Shown here in pieces: positions 36,312 through 44,447 of a stretch of DNA of 64,000 nucleotides. A model generated the notes under the pieces. The model did not search any database, was not told where the DNA came from, and saw nothing but the letters and a program-made list of their open reading frames with translations. The stretch is taken from positions 8,990,001-9,054,000 of the forward strand of contig NZ_CP016279.1 of the NCBI RefSeq assembly GCF_001542625.1, given 5' to 3'. Position 1 is the stretch's first letter. Every line of letters starts with the position of its first letter. This DNA comes from Streptomyces griseochromogenes (GTDB lineage Bacteria > Actinomycetota > Actinomycetes > Streptomycetales > Streptomycetaceae). Position numbers and translations under genes: made by a program.

Positions 36312-36997
36312 TCCGGCGCACCCTCACCGCCCGGATGATCTCCTGGGTCACCGCTCCGCCCCTGTCGTCGTGGGCGGAGGCCCGCAGGGAGATGTGCCCG
36401 GCGTCGCGCGGCACGGTCAGCGTGCCGCGCCAAGAGGCGCCCCGACCGGTCAGGGGGACGGCCCGCCAGGTCGTGCCGTCGTCGTACGACACCTCCAGGC
36501 GGCCGCCGCCGAGGGTGCCGGTGCCGGACGCCTTCGCCACGTACTCGGCACCGAGCCCGACCGGAATCCGCTGCCCGCCGCGCACTTCGCCCGCGAGGTC
36601 GGTGCCGATGGTCCAGGGTCCCGGCCCGCAGATACGGCAGTGCCTCGTCCGGTACGACGGTGATGTCGCCGCGGCTCGTCTGCGTACGTACCGCGCCGGC
36701 GGCGCCCAGGGGCCGCCGCACGGTGACCGTCTTCCTCCCGTGCCCGAGGCCGGTGACGGTCACCTGGTCGCCGGTGACGAGGGTGACGGTTCGGGCGGCG
36801 CCCCCGGTTGCTCCTTCCGGGGTGCCCCGGGTCGCGGTGACGGCCTGGCGCGCGAGAGCCGGGGGCGTCGGCGACAGGGCGATCACAAGCCCCGTCGCGA
36901 GCAGCGCCGCCCCAAGGCCGCGCTGGGCGGGGACCGAACCGGAGACAGCCCCACTCCCCGTCCGCAACAATGGAGTCGGCCAGTGGATCAAGAACAC
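36312..36997 (-). pseudogene. Secreted subtilisin-like (S8) protease, internally deleted
   Basis: The first third (36997 to about 36625) encodes a signal peptide (LGAALLATGLVIALSPTPPALA) and the usual prodomain start of large Streptomyces S8 proteases (VTLVTGDQVTVTG..., GDITVVPDEALPYLRAGTLD). In another frame, from about 36635 to about 36320, lies the typical C-terminus: GPWTIGTDLAGEV, VGLGAEYVAKASGTGTLGGGRLEV, SYDDGTTWRAVPL, AGHISLRASAHDDRGGAVTQEIIRA. The whole catalytic region, normally around 900 residues, is missing, and the two ends join out of frame near 36620-36635. The natural stop also seems lost: the C-terminal frame continues into the antisense of the carboxyltransferase gene. Confidence 0.8.
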
Positions 36998-37011
36998 GGG
37001 GGGACGACGCC

Positions 37012-37386
37012 ATGAACAGGCTGATGGAGTTCACCACGGAGGACGGCGCCGTCGTCATGGTGGAGGCCACCGAGGGCGCGAGCGGAACCCGGCTGGTCTC
37101 CCGGGGCGAGGGCGGCCCGGCGGCCCAGACCGCCCGCACCTTCGAGGGCGCCCTGGACGGCGTGCGCGCGGCGGCGCACTCCGCGCTGCGCGTCTTCCGC
37201 GACGGCAGCCTGCGGCCCGACTCCGTGGAGCTGGAGTTCGGGGTGAAGCTGAGCGCGGAGGCCGGTGCGGTGATCGCCAAGGGGGCCGCGGAGGGGCAAC
37301 TGGTCGTCAAGTTGAGCTGGTCGTCGAAGGACACAGGGCCGGCCGGCGCGGACGGCTCGGTTCTGGAGCCCACCGCCCGCTCATGA
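37012..37386 (+). CDS. Trypsin-co-occurring domain protein (CU044_2847 family)
   Basis: 124 residues. The start MNRLMEFTTEDGAVVMVEAT and the core TFEGALDGVRAAAHSALRVFRDGSLRPDSVELEFGVKLSAEAGAVIAKGAAEGQLVVKLSW are typical of the CU044_2847/TCD1 family, small proteins almost always encoded next to trypsin-like proteases of conflict systems. It may be the protease's substrate, inhibitor or scaffold; experimental evidence is lacking as far as I know. ATG at 37012 is preceded by GGGGGGACGACGCC. It overlaps the protease gene by 4 bp (ATGA), making it the first gene of the four-gene system. Confidence 0.85.
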   Translation: MNRLMEFTTEDGAVVMVEATEGASGTRLVSRGEGGPAAQTARTFEGALDGVRAAAHSALRVFRDGSLRPDSVELEFGVKLSAEAGAVIAKGAAEGQLVVKLSWSSKDTGPAGADGSVLEPTARS

Positions 37387-39053
37387 GCGGCGCCGCCTGG
37401 CACGCCCGGATCGAGTACGGCGGCGCGGTCGCCGGGGCGGGCTTCCTGGTGGCCCCACGCACCGTGCTGACCTGCGCGCATGTCGTGCGGGACAGCGAAC
37501 CGGGGCTGCTGACCGTGTCGTTCCCGAACCGGCCCGACCTCGGCGTGCTGTCCGCGGTCGTCAGCGTGGACGGGGGCTGGGCGGGGGGTGAGACCGACCC
37601 CGGGGATCTGGCGGTCCTGCAGCTGGCCTGTGAGGTGCCGCTCGCCCCGGCCGGTTTCGCGCCTCCGGGGGCCGAACAGGGGTGGCCCCCGCCCGCGTTG
37701 GAGGCCTACGGCTTCCCGGACGGCTACGACGAGGGCCAGCTCGCCGAGTACCGTGCCGTGTCGTCCACGCTCATCGCCGGCGAATGGGTGCAGCTGGAGG
37801 CGGTGACCGGCCATGGGCAGCCGCTGGCGCACGGTTTCAGCGGGGCCGCGGTGACCCTGAAGGACGGCCGGGTGGTCGGCATGGTCGCGCAGGTGGCGGG
37901 TGAGCGGGACGTCCGCGTCGCCCGGATGCTCCCCACCGAGGTGATGGCCCGCTACTGGCCCGGACTCGGCGAGCTGGTGCCGGCCTGCGACGGCGGCCAG
38001 GACCCGACGCGGCGGCTGTACGACCTGGTGCGGCGCGCGGAGACGGCCCGACTGGACTGCGCACCGGACCGGCTGTACCGGCACGCCGTGGGTCTGTTCG
38101 GCCCGGACCTGCCCCCGGACGGCTTCGCGTCCCTGCGGTCGGCGGCCGCCTACGTGCAGTGGCAGGTCGAGGACCCGGACGCGGTGACACGGTTCGCCGA
38201 GCGCCTGGCCGAACTGCTGGACACCCCGCCCACGCCCGCGGCCCCCGCTCCCGCCTGGTCCCCCATCCTCGTCGAGCTGGACCGCAGCGGCGAGGGCCGC
38301 GACCGGGTCAGCGTGCGGGTGTCCGTGTACCGCCACGGACAGCGCCGCCCCGTGGGCGCGGTCCGGCTGCCCCGCGGCGGGGTACGGGCGTACGTCCAGG
38401 AGCACATCGACCAGGCGTTCAGCCACCTCGCCCCGGACGCCGAGCAGCTGCTCGCCTTCGTCCTGCCGCGCGAGTGGCTGAACGAACCGGTCGCGCAGTG
38501 GGAGTGCGGCCCGGAGGACTCCACCCCGCTCGGCTGTGCGCACCCCCTGGTCGTGACCGACCGCTCCCGGCACCGCAATCCCCGTCTGCGCCACCACCTC
38601 GCCAAGAAGTGGCTGAAGCTGGAAGCCGGTTCCGCGGACGGCCTGCACCGCGTGGACTGCGGTGGCCGGGAGCGGCCGCCCAGCCTGCGCAAACGCCTGC
38701 GGGAGGAGGACGCGGACCTGGCGGGCTTCGCCGCCCCGCCGGCCGCCGTGCCGGGTCACTTCGAGGTCGGCCTGAACATCCCGGTCCCGGTGCTGCTGTG
38801 GCCGCGCACGGGCTGCCCCGGCACCGAGCACGACACGTCCGCCTGCGCGGGAACCGTCTTCCTCGACGGCCTCGCCCCCTGCCTCGACGGTGTTCCGCCG
38901 ACGGAACTCCCCCGGCACGTCCAGGCGTTGCGGGAGGAGGCAGCAGCGGACGAGGACCCCGACCGGCACTGGGCCAAGGACGTGCAGCTGCTGTGGGACG
39001 ACCCCCGCTGTTTCCCCGAGCCCGCCGCGAGCCTGCACACCCCCGTCGCCTGA
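37383..39053 (+). CDS. Trypsin-like protease fused to a VMAP-C-like domain
   Basis: 556 residues. Residues 1-195 are a cytoplasmic trypsin fold with an intact triad: His33 (LTCAHVV), Asp75 (DPGDLAVLQL) and Ser153 (AHGFSGAAVTLKDGRVVGMVA). Residues about 205-280 form a short helical middle domain (RRLYDLVRRAETARL...LRSAAAYVQWQV). From about 295 the sequence resembles the C-terminal domain of vWA-MoxR-associated proteins: ILVELDRSGEGRDRVSVRVSVYRHGQRRPV, LAFVLPREWLNEPVAQWEC, HPLVVTDRSRHRNPRLRHHLAKKW, VPVLLWPRTGC, LREEAAADEDPDRHWAKDVQLLWDDP. The absence of a signal peptide implies an intracellular effector or sensor protease. It is one component of the ternary system completed by the next two genes. 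Confidence 0.85.
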   Translation: MSGAAWHARIEYGGAVAGAGFLVAPRTVLTCAHVVRDSEPGLLTVSFPNRPDLGVLSAVVSVDGGWAGGETDPGDLAVLQLACEVPLAPAGFAPPGAEQGWPPPALEAYGFPDGYDEGQLAEYRAVSSTLIAGEWVQLEAVTGHGQPLAHGFSGAAVTLKDGRVVGMVAQVAGERDVRVARMLPTEVMARYWPGLGELVPACDGGQDPTRRLYDLVRRAETARLDCAPDRLYRHAVGLFGPDLPPDGFASLRSAAAYVQWQVEDPDAVTRFAERLAELLDTPPTPAAPAPAWSPILVELDRSGEGRDRVSVRVSVYRHGQRRPVGAVRLPRGGVRAYVQEHIDQAFSHLAPDAEQLLAFVLPREWLNEPVAQWECGPEDSTPLGCAHPLVVTDRSRHRNPRLRHHLAKKWLKLEAGSADGLHRVDCGGRERPPSLRKRLREEDADLAGFAAPPAAVPGHFEVGLNIPVPVLLWPRTGCPGTEHDTSACAGTVFLDGLAPCLDGVPPTELPRHVQALREEAAADEDPDRHWAKDVQLLWDDPRCFPEPAASLHTPVA

Positions 39054-39091
39054 ACCACCGCACCGAGCACCCAACGGAGAAGAAGGACCCC

Positions 39092-40114
39092 ATGCCCCTG
39101 TGGCCCGTCTACACCGGTACGAAGGAGCCGCACGACGGCGTCCGTGAGCTGCCCGCGCCCCCGCCCTGGCGGGCCTTCGACGGCGGCCCCGAGCTGAGCA
39201 CGCCCGCCGACACCGCCGATGCCGCGGCGACCTGCCCCGACCGCACGCACCGGGCCGAGACGTACCAGGCCACCCCGCAGACGGTCCAGCTGGTCAACGC
39301 GGCCCTCTACCTGCGCCGTCCGCTGTTGGTGACGGGCCCGCCCGGCACCGGGAAGTCGTCGCTCGTGTACGCGGTGGCCCGGGAGCTGAAGCTGGGTCCG
39401 GTGCTGCGCTGGAACATCACCAGCCGCAGCACCCTCCACGACGGCCTCTACCAGTACGACCCGCTCTCCCGCCTCTACGCGGCCCGCCAGGCGGCGGCCC
39501 TGCGACCGGGCGTCCCCGCCGCCGAGTCGGGCATCGAGGACCACCTGCGCCTGGGCCCCCTGGGCACCGCCCTCCTCCCCTACGCCCGCCCCCGCGCCCT
39601 CCTCATCGACGAGATCGACAAGAGCGACCTGGACCTGCCGAACGACCTCCTCAACGTCCTGGAGGAGGGCCAGTACGAGATCCCCGAGCTGGTGCGCGCC
39701 TCCCGCCACGCCCGCACGGCCGAGGTCATGGTCGACGGCACCCACGAGCGCGTCCCGGTGGAGCACGGCCGGGTCCGCTGCCGCGCCTTCCCCTTCGTCG
39801 TGCTGACCAGCAACGGCGAGCGCGAGTTCCCGCCCGCCTTCCTGCGCCGCTGCGTCACCCTGCGCCTGCGCCAGCCCGACGACCACCACCTCGCCGAGAT
39901 CGTCCGCGCCCACCTGGGCGAACCCGACGCCTACGCAGAGAAGCTCATCACCCGCTTCCTCACCCGGGTCGGCGGCGGCGACCTGGCCACCGACCAGCTC
40001 CTCAACGCGATCTACCTGGCCCGCTCCTCCGACCTGGCCCAGGAGTCCCTGGACGAGCTGGCGGAGCAGCTGATGCCGTACCTCGGCGAGGCACCGCAGG
40101 CAGATGCTTTCTGA
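39092..40114 (+). CDS. MoxR-type AAA+ ATPase
   Basis: 340 residues. Walker A GPPGTGKS (82-89), Walker B LLIDEIDKSD (170-179), sensor I in VVLTSNGERE (Asn241) and arginine residues in FLRRCVTLRLRQP (252-253), the layout of MoxR-family ATPases. The N-terminal 60 residues are a system-specific lead. MoxR proteins act with vWA-domain partners as remodelling chaperones or switches; the partner here is the next gene product, whose start overlaps by 11 bp. ATG at 39092 is preceded by GGAGAAGAAGGA. Confidence 0.92.
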   Translation: MPLWPVYTGTKEPHDGVRELPAPPPWRAFDGGPELSTPADTADAAATCPDRTHRAETYQATPQTVQLVNAALYLRRPLLVTGPPGTGKSSLVYAVARELKLGPVLRWNITSRSTLHDGLYQYDPLSRLYAARQAAALRPGVPAAESGIEDHLRLGPLGTALLPYARPRALLIDEIDKSDLDLPNDLLNVLEEGQYEIPELVRASRHARTAEVMVDGTHERVPVEHGRVRCRAFPFVVLTSNGEREFPPAFLRRCVTLRLRQPDDHHLAEIVRAHLGEPDAYAEKLITRFLTRVGGGDLATDQLLNAIYLARSSDLAQESLDELAEQLMPYLGEAPQADAF

Positions 40115-43100
40115 CCGGCCCGCCGCCGCGGCGCCCCTGGCCCGCCTGGCCGACGTACTGGCCAAGGCGACCGGCGGGGTGCGCCCGACACCGCTGGAAC
40201 TGGCGGAACTGCTGTGGCTGGCCCGGCAGATGGAGCCGGCGGAGGGCGAGGGGGGCGGTGCTGTTCCGGCACCGGCGGAGCCGGCCCCCGCGCGCGAGCA
40301 CCCCCTCCCGGAGCCCCCCGCTCCCGACCCACCGGCACCGGCCCCGGACGAGCCGTCACCCGCCTCCCCCGAACCGGAGCCCCCGCGCGCACCTCTCCAC
40401 CTCCCCTCCCCCACCGCGGCACCGGGCCCGTACGCCTCCCTCCTGGCGCCCGCGCCCCCGATGCTGCGCCACCCCCTGGGCCTGCAGCGCTCCCTGCGCC
40501 CGCTCAAGCGCCGTACGGACGCCCCGGTCGGCCTCCGCTTCGACGAGCACGCCACCGCCGACCGCATCGCCCGCCTGGGCGCGGCCCCCGAGTGGTGGCT
40601 GCCCGTGCTCCGCCCCGCCCGGGAGCGCTGGCTGCGCCTGAACCTGGTGTACGACACCGGTCCCACGATGCCTGTCTGGCGGCCCCTGATCCGCGAACTG
40701 CACACGGCGCTGGCCCAGTCGGGCGTGTTCCGTACGGTGGCCGTGTACCGCGCGGGCCCCGACGGCTCGGTGCGCGGCGACGGCGCGTACCCGCCCGGCG
40801 ACGGCCGCACGGTCACCCTCCTGATCAGCGACTGCATGGGCCCGCAGTGGCGGCCGGGCGAGGCGGGCACGCTGTGGTACGACACCCTGCGCCGCTGGGC
40901 CCACCAGATGCCGCTGGCGGTCGTCCAGCCGCTGCCCGAACACCTGTGGCGCGACACGGCGCTGCCCGCCGAACCGGGCCTGCTCTCGGCCCCGTTCCCG
41001 GCGGCGCCGACCGCGACGCTCACGTTCACGCCGTACGAGGAGGAACCACCGCAGGGGGCGATACCGCTGCCCGTCCTCGAACCCGGTCCGCGGTGGCTGG
41101 CGAACTGGGCCGGACTGGTGGCGTCGATGGGCGGCTCCCCGTTCCCCGGTTCGGCGGCCCTGCTGGGGCAGCCCCTGGACCTGGAGGGCCGTACCGACGT
41201 GGCCCTGCTCCCGGCCGAGGAACTGGTCCTGCGCTTTCGCGCGACCGCCTCTCCGGAGGCGTTCCGGCTGGCCGGGCATCTGGCCGTCGGCCGGCCGGAC
41301 CTGCCGGTCATGCGGCTGGTCCAGCGGGCGGTCGAGCCGGATCCGCGCCCGCAGCATCTGGCCGAGGTGATCCTCAGCGGCGTACTGACGGCGGTTCCGG
41401 GACCGCCGGGGTCGTACAGGTTCCGCCCGGGGGCGCGCGAGCTGCTGCTGCGCGGCCTGCCCCGCGCCGCCCGCACCGGTACGACCGAACTGCTCCGCCG
41501 GGTGGGCGGGTTGATCGAGGAACGGGCGGGTGCGGCGCCCGGCGAGTTCCGGGCGGTGATGCCGGACGCTGCCGGGTCGACGGAGGCGGACGGGGAGGCG
41601 TTCGCGACGGTACGGCCCGAGAGCGTGCGCCGGTTGACGGACGGCCGGGAGGCGCCCGTGCCGCGTGTGCTCGGGGGGCGCTATCGACTGCTGCGGCGGC
41701 TCGGGCCGGCGGGGTCCGTGTGGCTGGCCGAGGACAGGGAAGAGCCGCGGGCCGTGGCGGTGTGGACGCGTCGGCCGTTCTTCGAACCGGCGGAGAGCGA
41801 GGCGTTCCTGCGGGACGCGGCACGACTGAAGGCGCTCGCGCACCGGAATGTGGTCACCGTCCACGACTTCGGGATCGAGGACGACGTTCCGTACGTCGTC
41901 ATGGAACACCTGGACGGAATCGCGCTCAACACCCTGGCCGCACCCAACGGCTACCGCCTGCCGCCACCCCTGACCGTGTCGATCGGGATCCAGCTCGCGC
42001 ACGCCGTCAAGGCCGTCCACGAGGCGGGTCTCACGCACGGCGACTTCGGCATGTCCCGAGTCATGCTGCTGCCCGACGGAACCGTCAAGCTCAGCGTCTT
42101 CGTACCAGGCAGGTTCTCGGGCGAAGCGGGGCGAGACCGCGACCTGCATCGACTGTGCGAGGTGATGCTGCTCCTGGGCTCGGGGGGCGCCAGGCCGAGC
42201 GAGCCTTTCACCGGCCCTCAACTCGTGCACCTGCCCGCCGGATTGAGGCAGGGGTACGCGAACATTCTCAACCGGCTCGCGTCGGTTTCGCTCCGGGACC
42301 AGGCTCAGGGACTGCACCTGCTCACGGACGAGGATCTGCTGGTCCAAGCCCTCGCCGCATACGACAGCCGACGCTCCTACTCCGTCCTCGGCCCCCTGAA
42401 GGTCGAACTCGACCACCGCGCAGCGGTCTTCGGCCCGACCGAGCTCGCGGCCCTCGCCATGCTGCTGCTCCGGCACGGGCGGGAGGTGACCCACGAGGAG
42501 TTCAGGACCGGCCTGTGGAACCGGGCCGACGCACCGAAGGACGTCATGCCGGTGCTGGGCGCGATCATGAACAGGCTCCGCAAGGCCCTGGGCCCCGGCG
42601 CGCTGGCGACGCTCCCCGGCGGCTACGCCCTGCACGCCAGCGCCGACTACGTGGACCTGGTCCGCTGCGAGGACCTGGAACGGACGGCCACGATCCTGAC
42701 CTCCGAGGGCCGCCTCCCCGAAGCACGCGAGCGCCTCACCAAGGCACTGGGCCTCTGGCACGGCACCGGCGCCCTCGCGGACGTCCCCGGCCCCGCCGCC
42801 CGCACCGCCCGCACCCGCCTCCAACAGCTCCGCCTCGCCCTGCACCGCAAGCTCGCCGAACTCGACCTGGACCTCGGCGAGCCCGAGCGCGCGGCCACAC
42901 AACTCACCGACCTCCTGCGGGCATACCCCTCCCGGGAGGACTTCCGCCGGCTGCTGCTGATCGCGCTCCGCCGCCAGGGGCGTACGGAAGAAGCGCTGGA
43001 GGTCTACGAGGAGTACGAACTCGCGGGCGGAACGGACCCCGAACTCCGCGTGTTGGGCCGCGAGTTGCGCGACGAGTACGACGAACCCGTCGACGACGCC

Positions 43101-44309
43101 CCGGCTGCCGAACCGGACCACCACCCCCTGTCCGTGGAGGATCCGCACGATCTGCCGCCGGGCTCCTTCCCCACCGAGGAATCACTGCCGTCGATCTTCG
43201 CCACGCAGGAACAGGACGCGTCCTCCGTGGAGACCCCGCTGCCGCAGAACGAGGTGCCGGAGAGCCTGTTCGCCGTGGAGGATCCGCTCGGCGAGGTGCC
43301 CCCCTGGGACAGGGAGGACGACTACGACGACCAGTTCGACTACGACCCGGAGCGCTTCGAGCCCCCTGACGACGAGCCGCCGCCCACCTACCTCACCACC
43401 GTCACCTTCCAACTGGCGGACGCCCCCGAGGACGCGGACACCGTGGCGGCGCTCGGCCGCGCGGTCACCCGGCTGCTGACGGGGAGCGGGCTGAGCCCGG
43501 ACGCATACGAGCTGTCCCCGCAGGACGACGGCTACTCGGTGGTGTTCGCGCCGGAGGTGTCGGTGCTGCCGCTGCTCTCCATGATGTCGCTGCGGTTCCA
43601 GGACGAACTGGTGTTGCTGGGCGGCCACCGATGGCTGGTGACGTTCTCGTGCTTCCACGAGGACGGCCGCGATCCGGAGATCCCTGACCCGGTCGCGGTC
43701 CGCGAGGCTCTGGACACCGCCGACGACCGGCGGGGCATCATCGCCGTTCCGCAGACACTGCGGGACGAGTGGGACGAAGACACGGATGAGGCACCCCGGC
43801 TGCGGCCCCTGCGCCCCGGCCCCGCGTCGGGCTGGTACCGCCTCGCTATGTTGCCCCGCGTCGTCTTCGACGGCAGCGTCGCGCCGCCGCCCGTGCACGG
43901 TCCCTACCCGCTGCCCGGCGAAGGCCTTTTCCCCAGGGCGTCGGGGGTGACCAGGGCTGTCGTCCACACGCTCCCGGGCGGCGGCTTCAGCCTCACCCGA
44001 ACCGATCGGGCCACGGCCTACTACGAGGTGGACCTCACCGAGCGCCGGCTGGAGCTGGACGTGACCAGGCCGGCCTTCCGCGCCGTGGGACCGGCGACCT
44101 GGCGTGTCACGGATCCGTGCCGGGCGGTGGCCCTTGGAAGCGCCGAGTCCGTGCCCGAGGCCGTCGTCGGCGCCCTGCGAGCACGGCTCGACCAGTTGCC
44201 GTACCAGCCGGACGCCCGGGGCGCACTCGGCGACGGACCGGGACCGGACGCCGTGCCCGGTGTGAGCGTGCGCTGGGACCTCACGCTCACACCGACCCGC
44301 TTCTCGTAG
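40104..44309 (+). CDS. Giant SAV_2336/vWA-pseudokinase-SARP multidomain protein
   Basis: 1401 residues; boundaries approximate. 1-45: SAV_2336 N-terminal helix bundle (PLARLADVLAKATGGVRPTPLELAELLWLARQ). 46-115: Pro/Ala linker. 165-480: vWA-like domain with degenerate metal site (LNLVYDTGPTMPVWRPLIREL, VTLLISDCMGPQW). 520-700: kinase fold (LGGRYRLLRRLGPAGSVWLAED, HRNVVTVHDFG, VPYVVMEHLDG) lacking the ATP-site Lys (VAVWTRR), with HGDFGMSRVML for HRDLKPxN and VFVPG for DFG. 755-995: SARP module, OmpR-type winged helix (YSVLGPLKVEL) plus BTAD helical repeats. 1000-1095: acidic linker. 1097-1245: possible degenerate nucleotide-cyclase fold. It would couple MoxR action to sensing and transcription (inference). 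One intact frame throughout. Confidence 0.85.
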   Translation: MLSDRPAAAAPLARLADVLAKATGGVRPTPLELAELLWLARQMEPAEGEGGGAVPAPAEPAPAREHPLPEPPAPDPPAPAPDEPSPASPEPEPPRAPLHLPSPTAAPGPYASLLAPAPPMLRHPLGLQRSLRPLKRRTDAPVGLRFDEHATADRIARLGAAPEWWLPVLRPARERWLRLNLVYDTGPTMPVWRPLIRELHTALAQSGVFRTVAVYRAGPDGSVRGDGAYPPGDGRTVTLLISDCMGPQWRPGEAGTLWYDTLRRWAHQMPLAVVQPLPEHLWRDTALPAEPGLLSAPFPAAPTATLTFTPYEEEPPQGAIPLPVLEPGPRWLANWAGLVASMGGSPFPGSAALLGQPLDLEGRTDVALLPAEELVLRFRATASPEAFRLAGHLAVGRPDLPVMRLVQRAVEPDPRPQHLAEVILSGVLTAVPGPPGSYRFRPGARELLLRGLPRAARTGTTELLRRVGGLIEERAGAAPGEFRAVMPDAAGSTEADGEAFATVRPESVRRLTDGREAPVPRVLGGRYRLLRRLGPAGSVWLAEDREEPRAVAVWTRRPFFEPAESEAFLRDAARLKALAHRNVVTVHDFGIEDDVPYVVMEHLDGIALNTLAAPNGYRLPPPLTVSIGIQLAHAVKAVHEAGLTHGDFGMSRVMLLPDGTVKLSVFVPGRFSGEAGRDRDLHRLCEVMLLLGSGGARPSEPFTGPQLVHLPAGLRQGYANILNRLASVSLRDQAQGLHLLTDEDLLVQALAAYDSRRSYSVLGPLKVELDHRAAVFGPTELAALAMLLLRHGREVTHEEFRTGLWNRADAPKDVMPVLGAIMNRLRKALGPGALATLPGGYALHASADYVDLVRCEDLERTATILTSEGRLPEARERLTKALGLWHGTGALADVPGPAARTARTRLQQLRLALHRKLAELDLDLGEPERAATQLTDLLRAYPSREDFRRLLLIALRRQGRTEEALEVYEEYELAGGTDPELRVLGRELRDEYDEPVDDAPAAEPDHHPLSVEDPHDLPPGSFPTEESLPSIFATQEQDASSVETPLPQNEVPESLFAVEDPLGEVPPWDREDDYDDQFDYDPERFEPPDDEPPPTYLTTVTFQLADAPEDADTVAALGRAVTRLLTGSGLSPDAYELSPQDDGYSVVFAPEVSVLPLLSMMSLRFQDELVLLGGHRWLVTFSCFHEDGRDPEIPDPVAVREALDTADDRRGIIAVPQTLRDEWDEDTDEAPRLRPLRPGPASGWYRLAMLPRVVFDGSVAPPPVHGPYPLPGEGLFPRASGVTRAVVHTLPGGGFSLTRTDRATAYYEVDLTERRLELDVTRPAFRAVGPATWRVTDPCRAVALGSAESVPEAVVGALRARLDQLPYQPDARGALGDGPGPDAVPGVSVRWDLTLTPTRFS

Positions 44310-44447
44310 TCCCGCTCCTTCTGAAACCCCCCATTCAGCCGCACCCCGCCCGGCCCCCTCCCGCAGGCGCGCCGTCGCGATCCCCCAGAGGATGCGAAGG
44401 AAGCCGCCGTCCGGCCCCCAAGGCCCGAACACTCGGGAGGTAATGCC

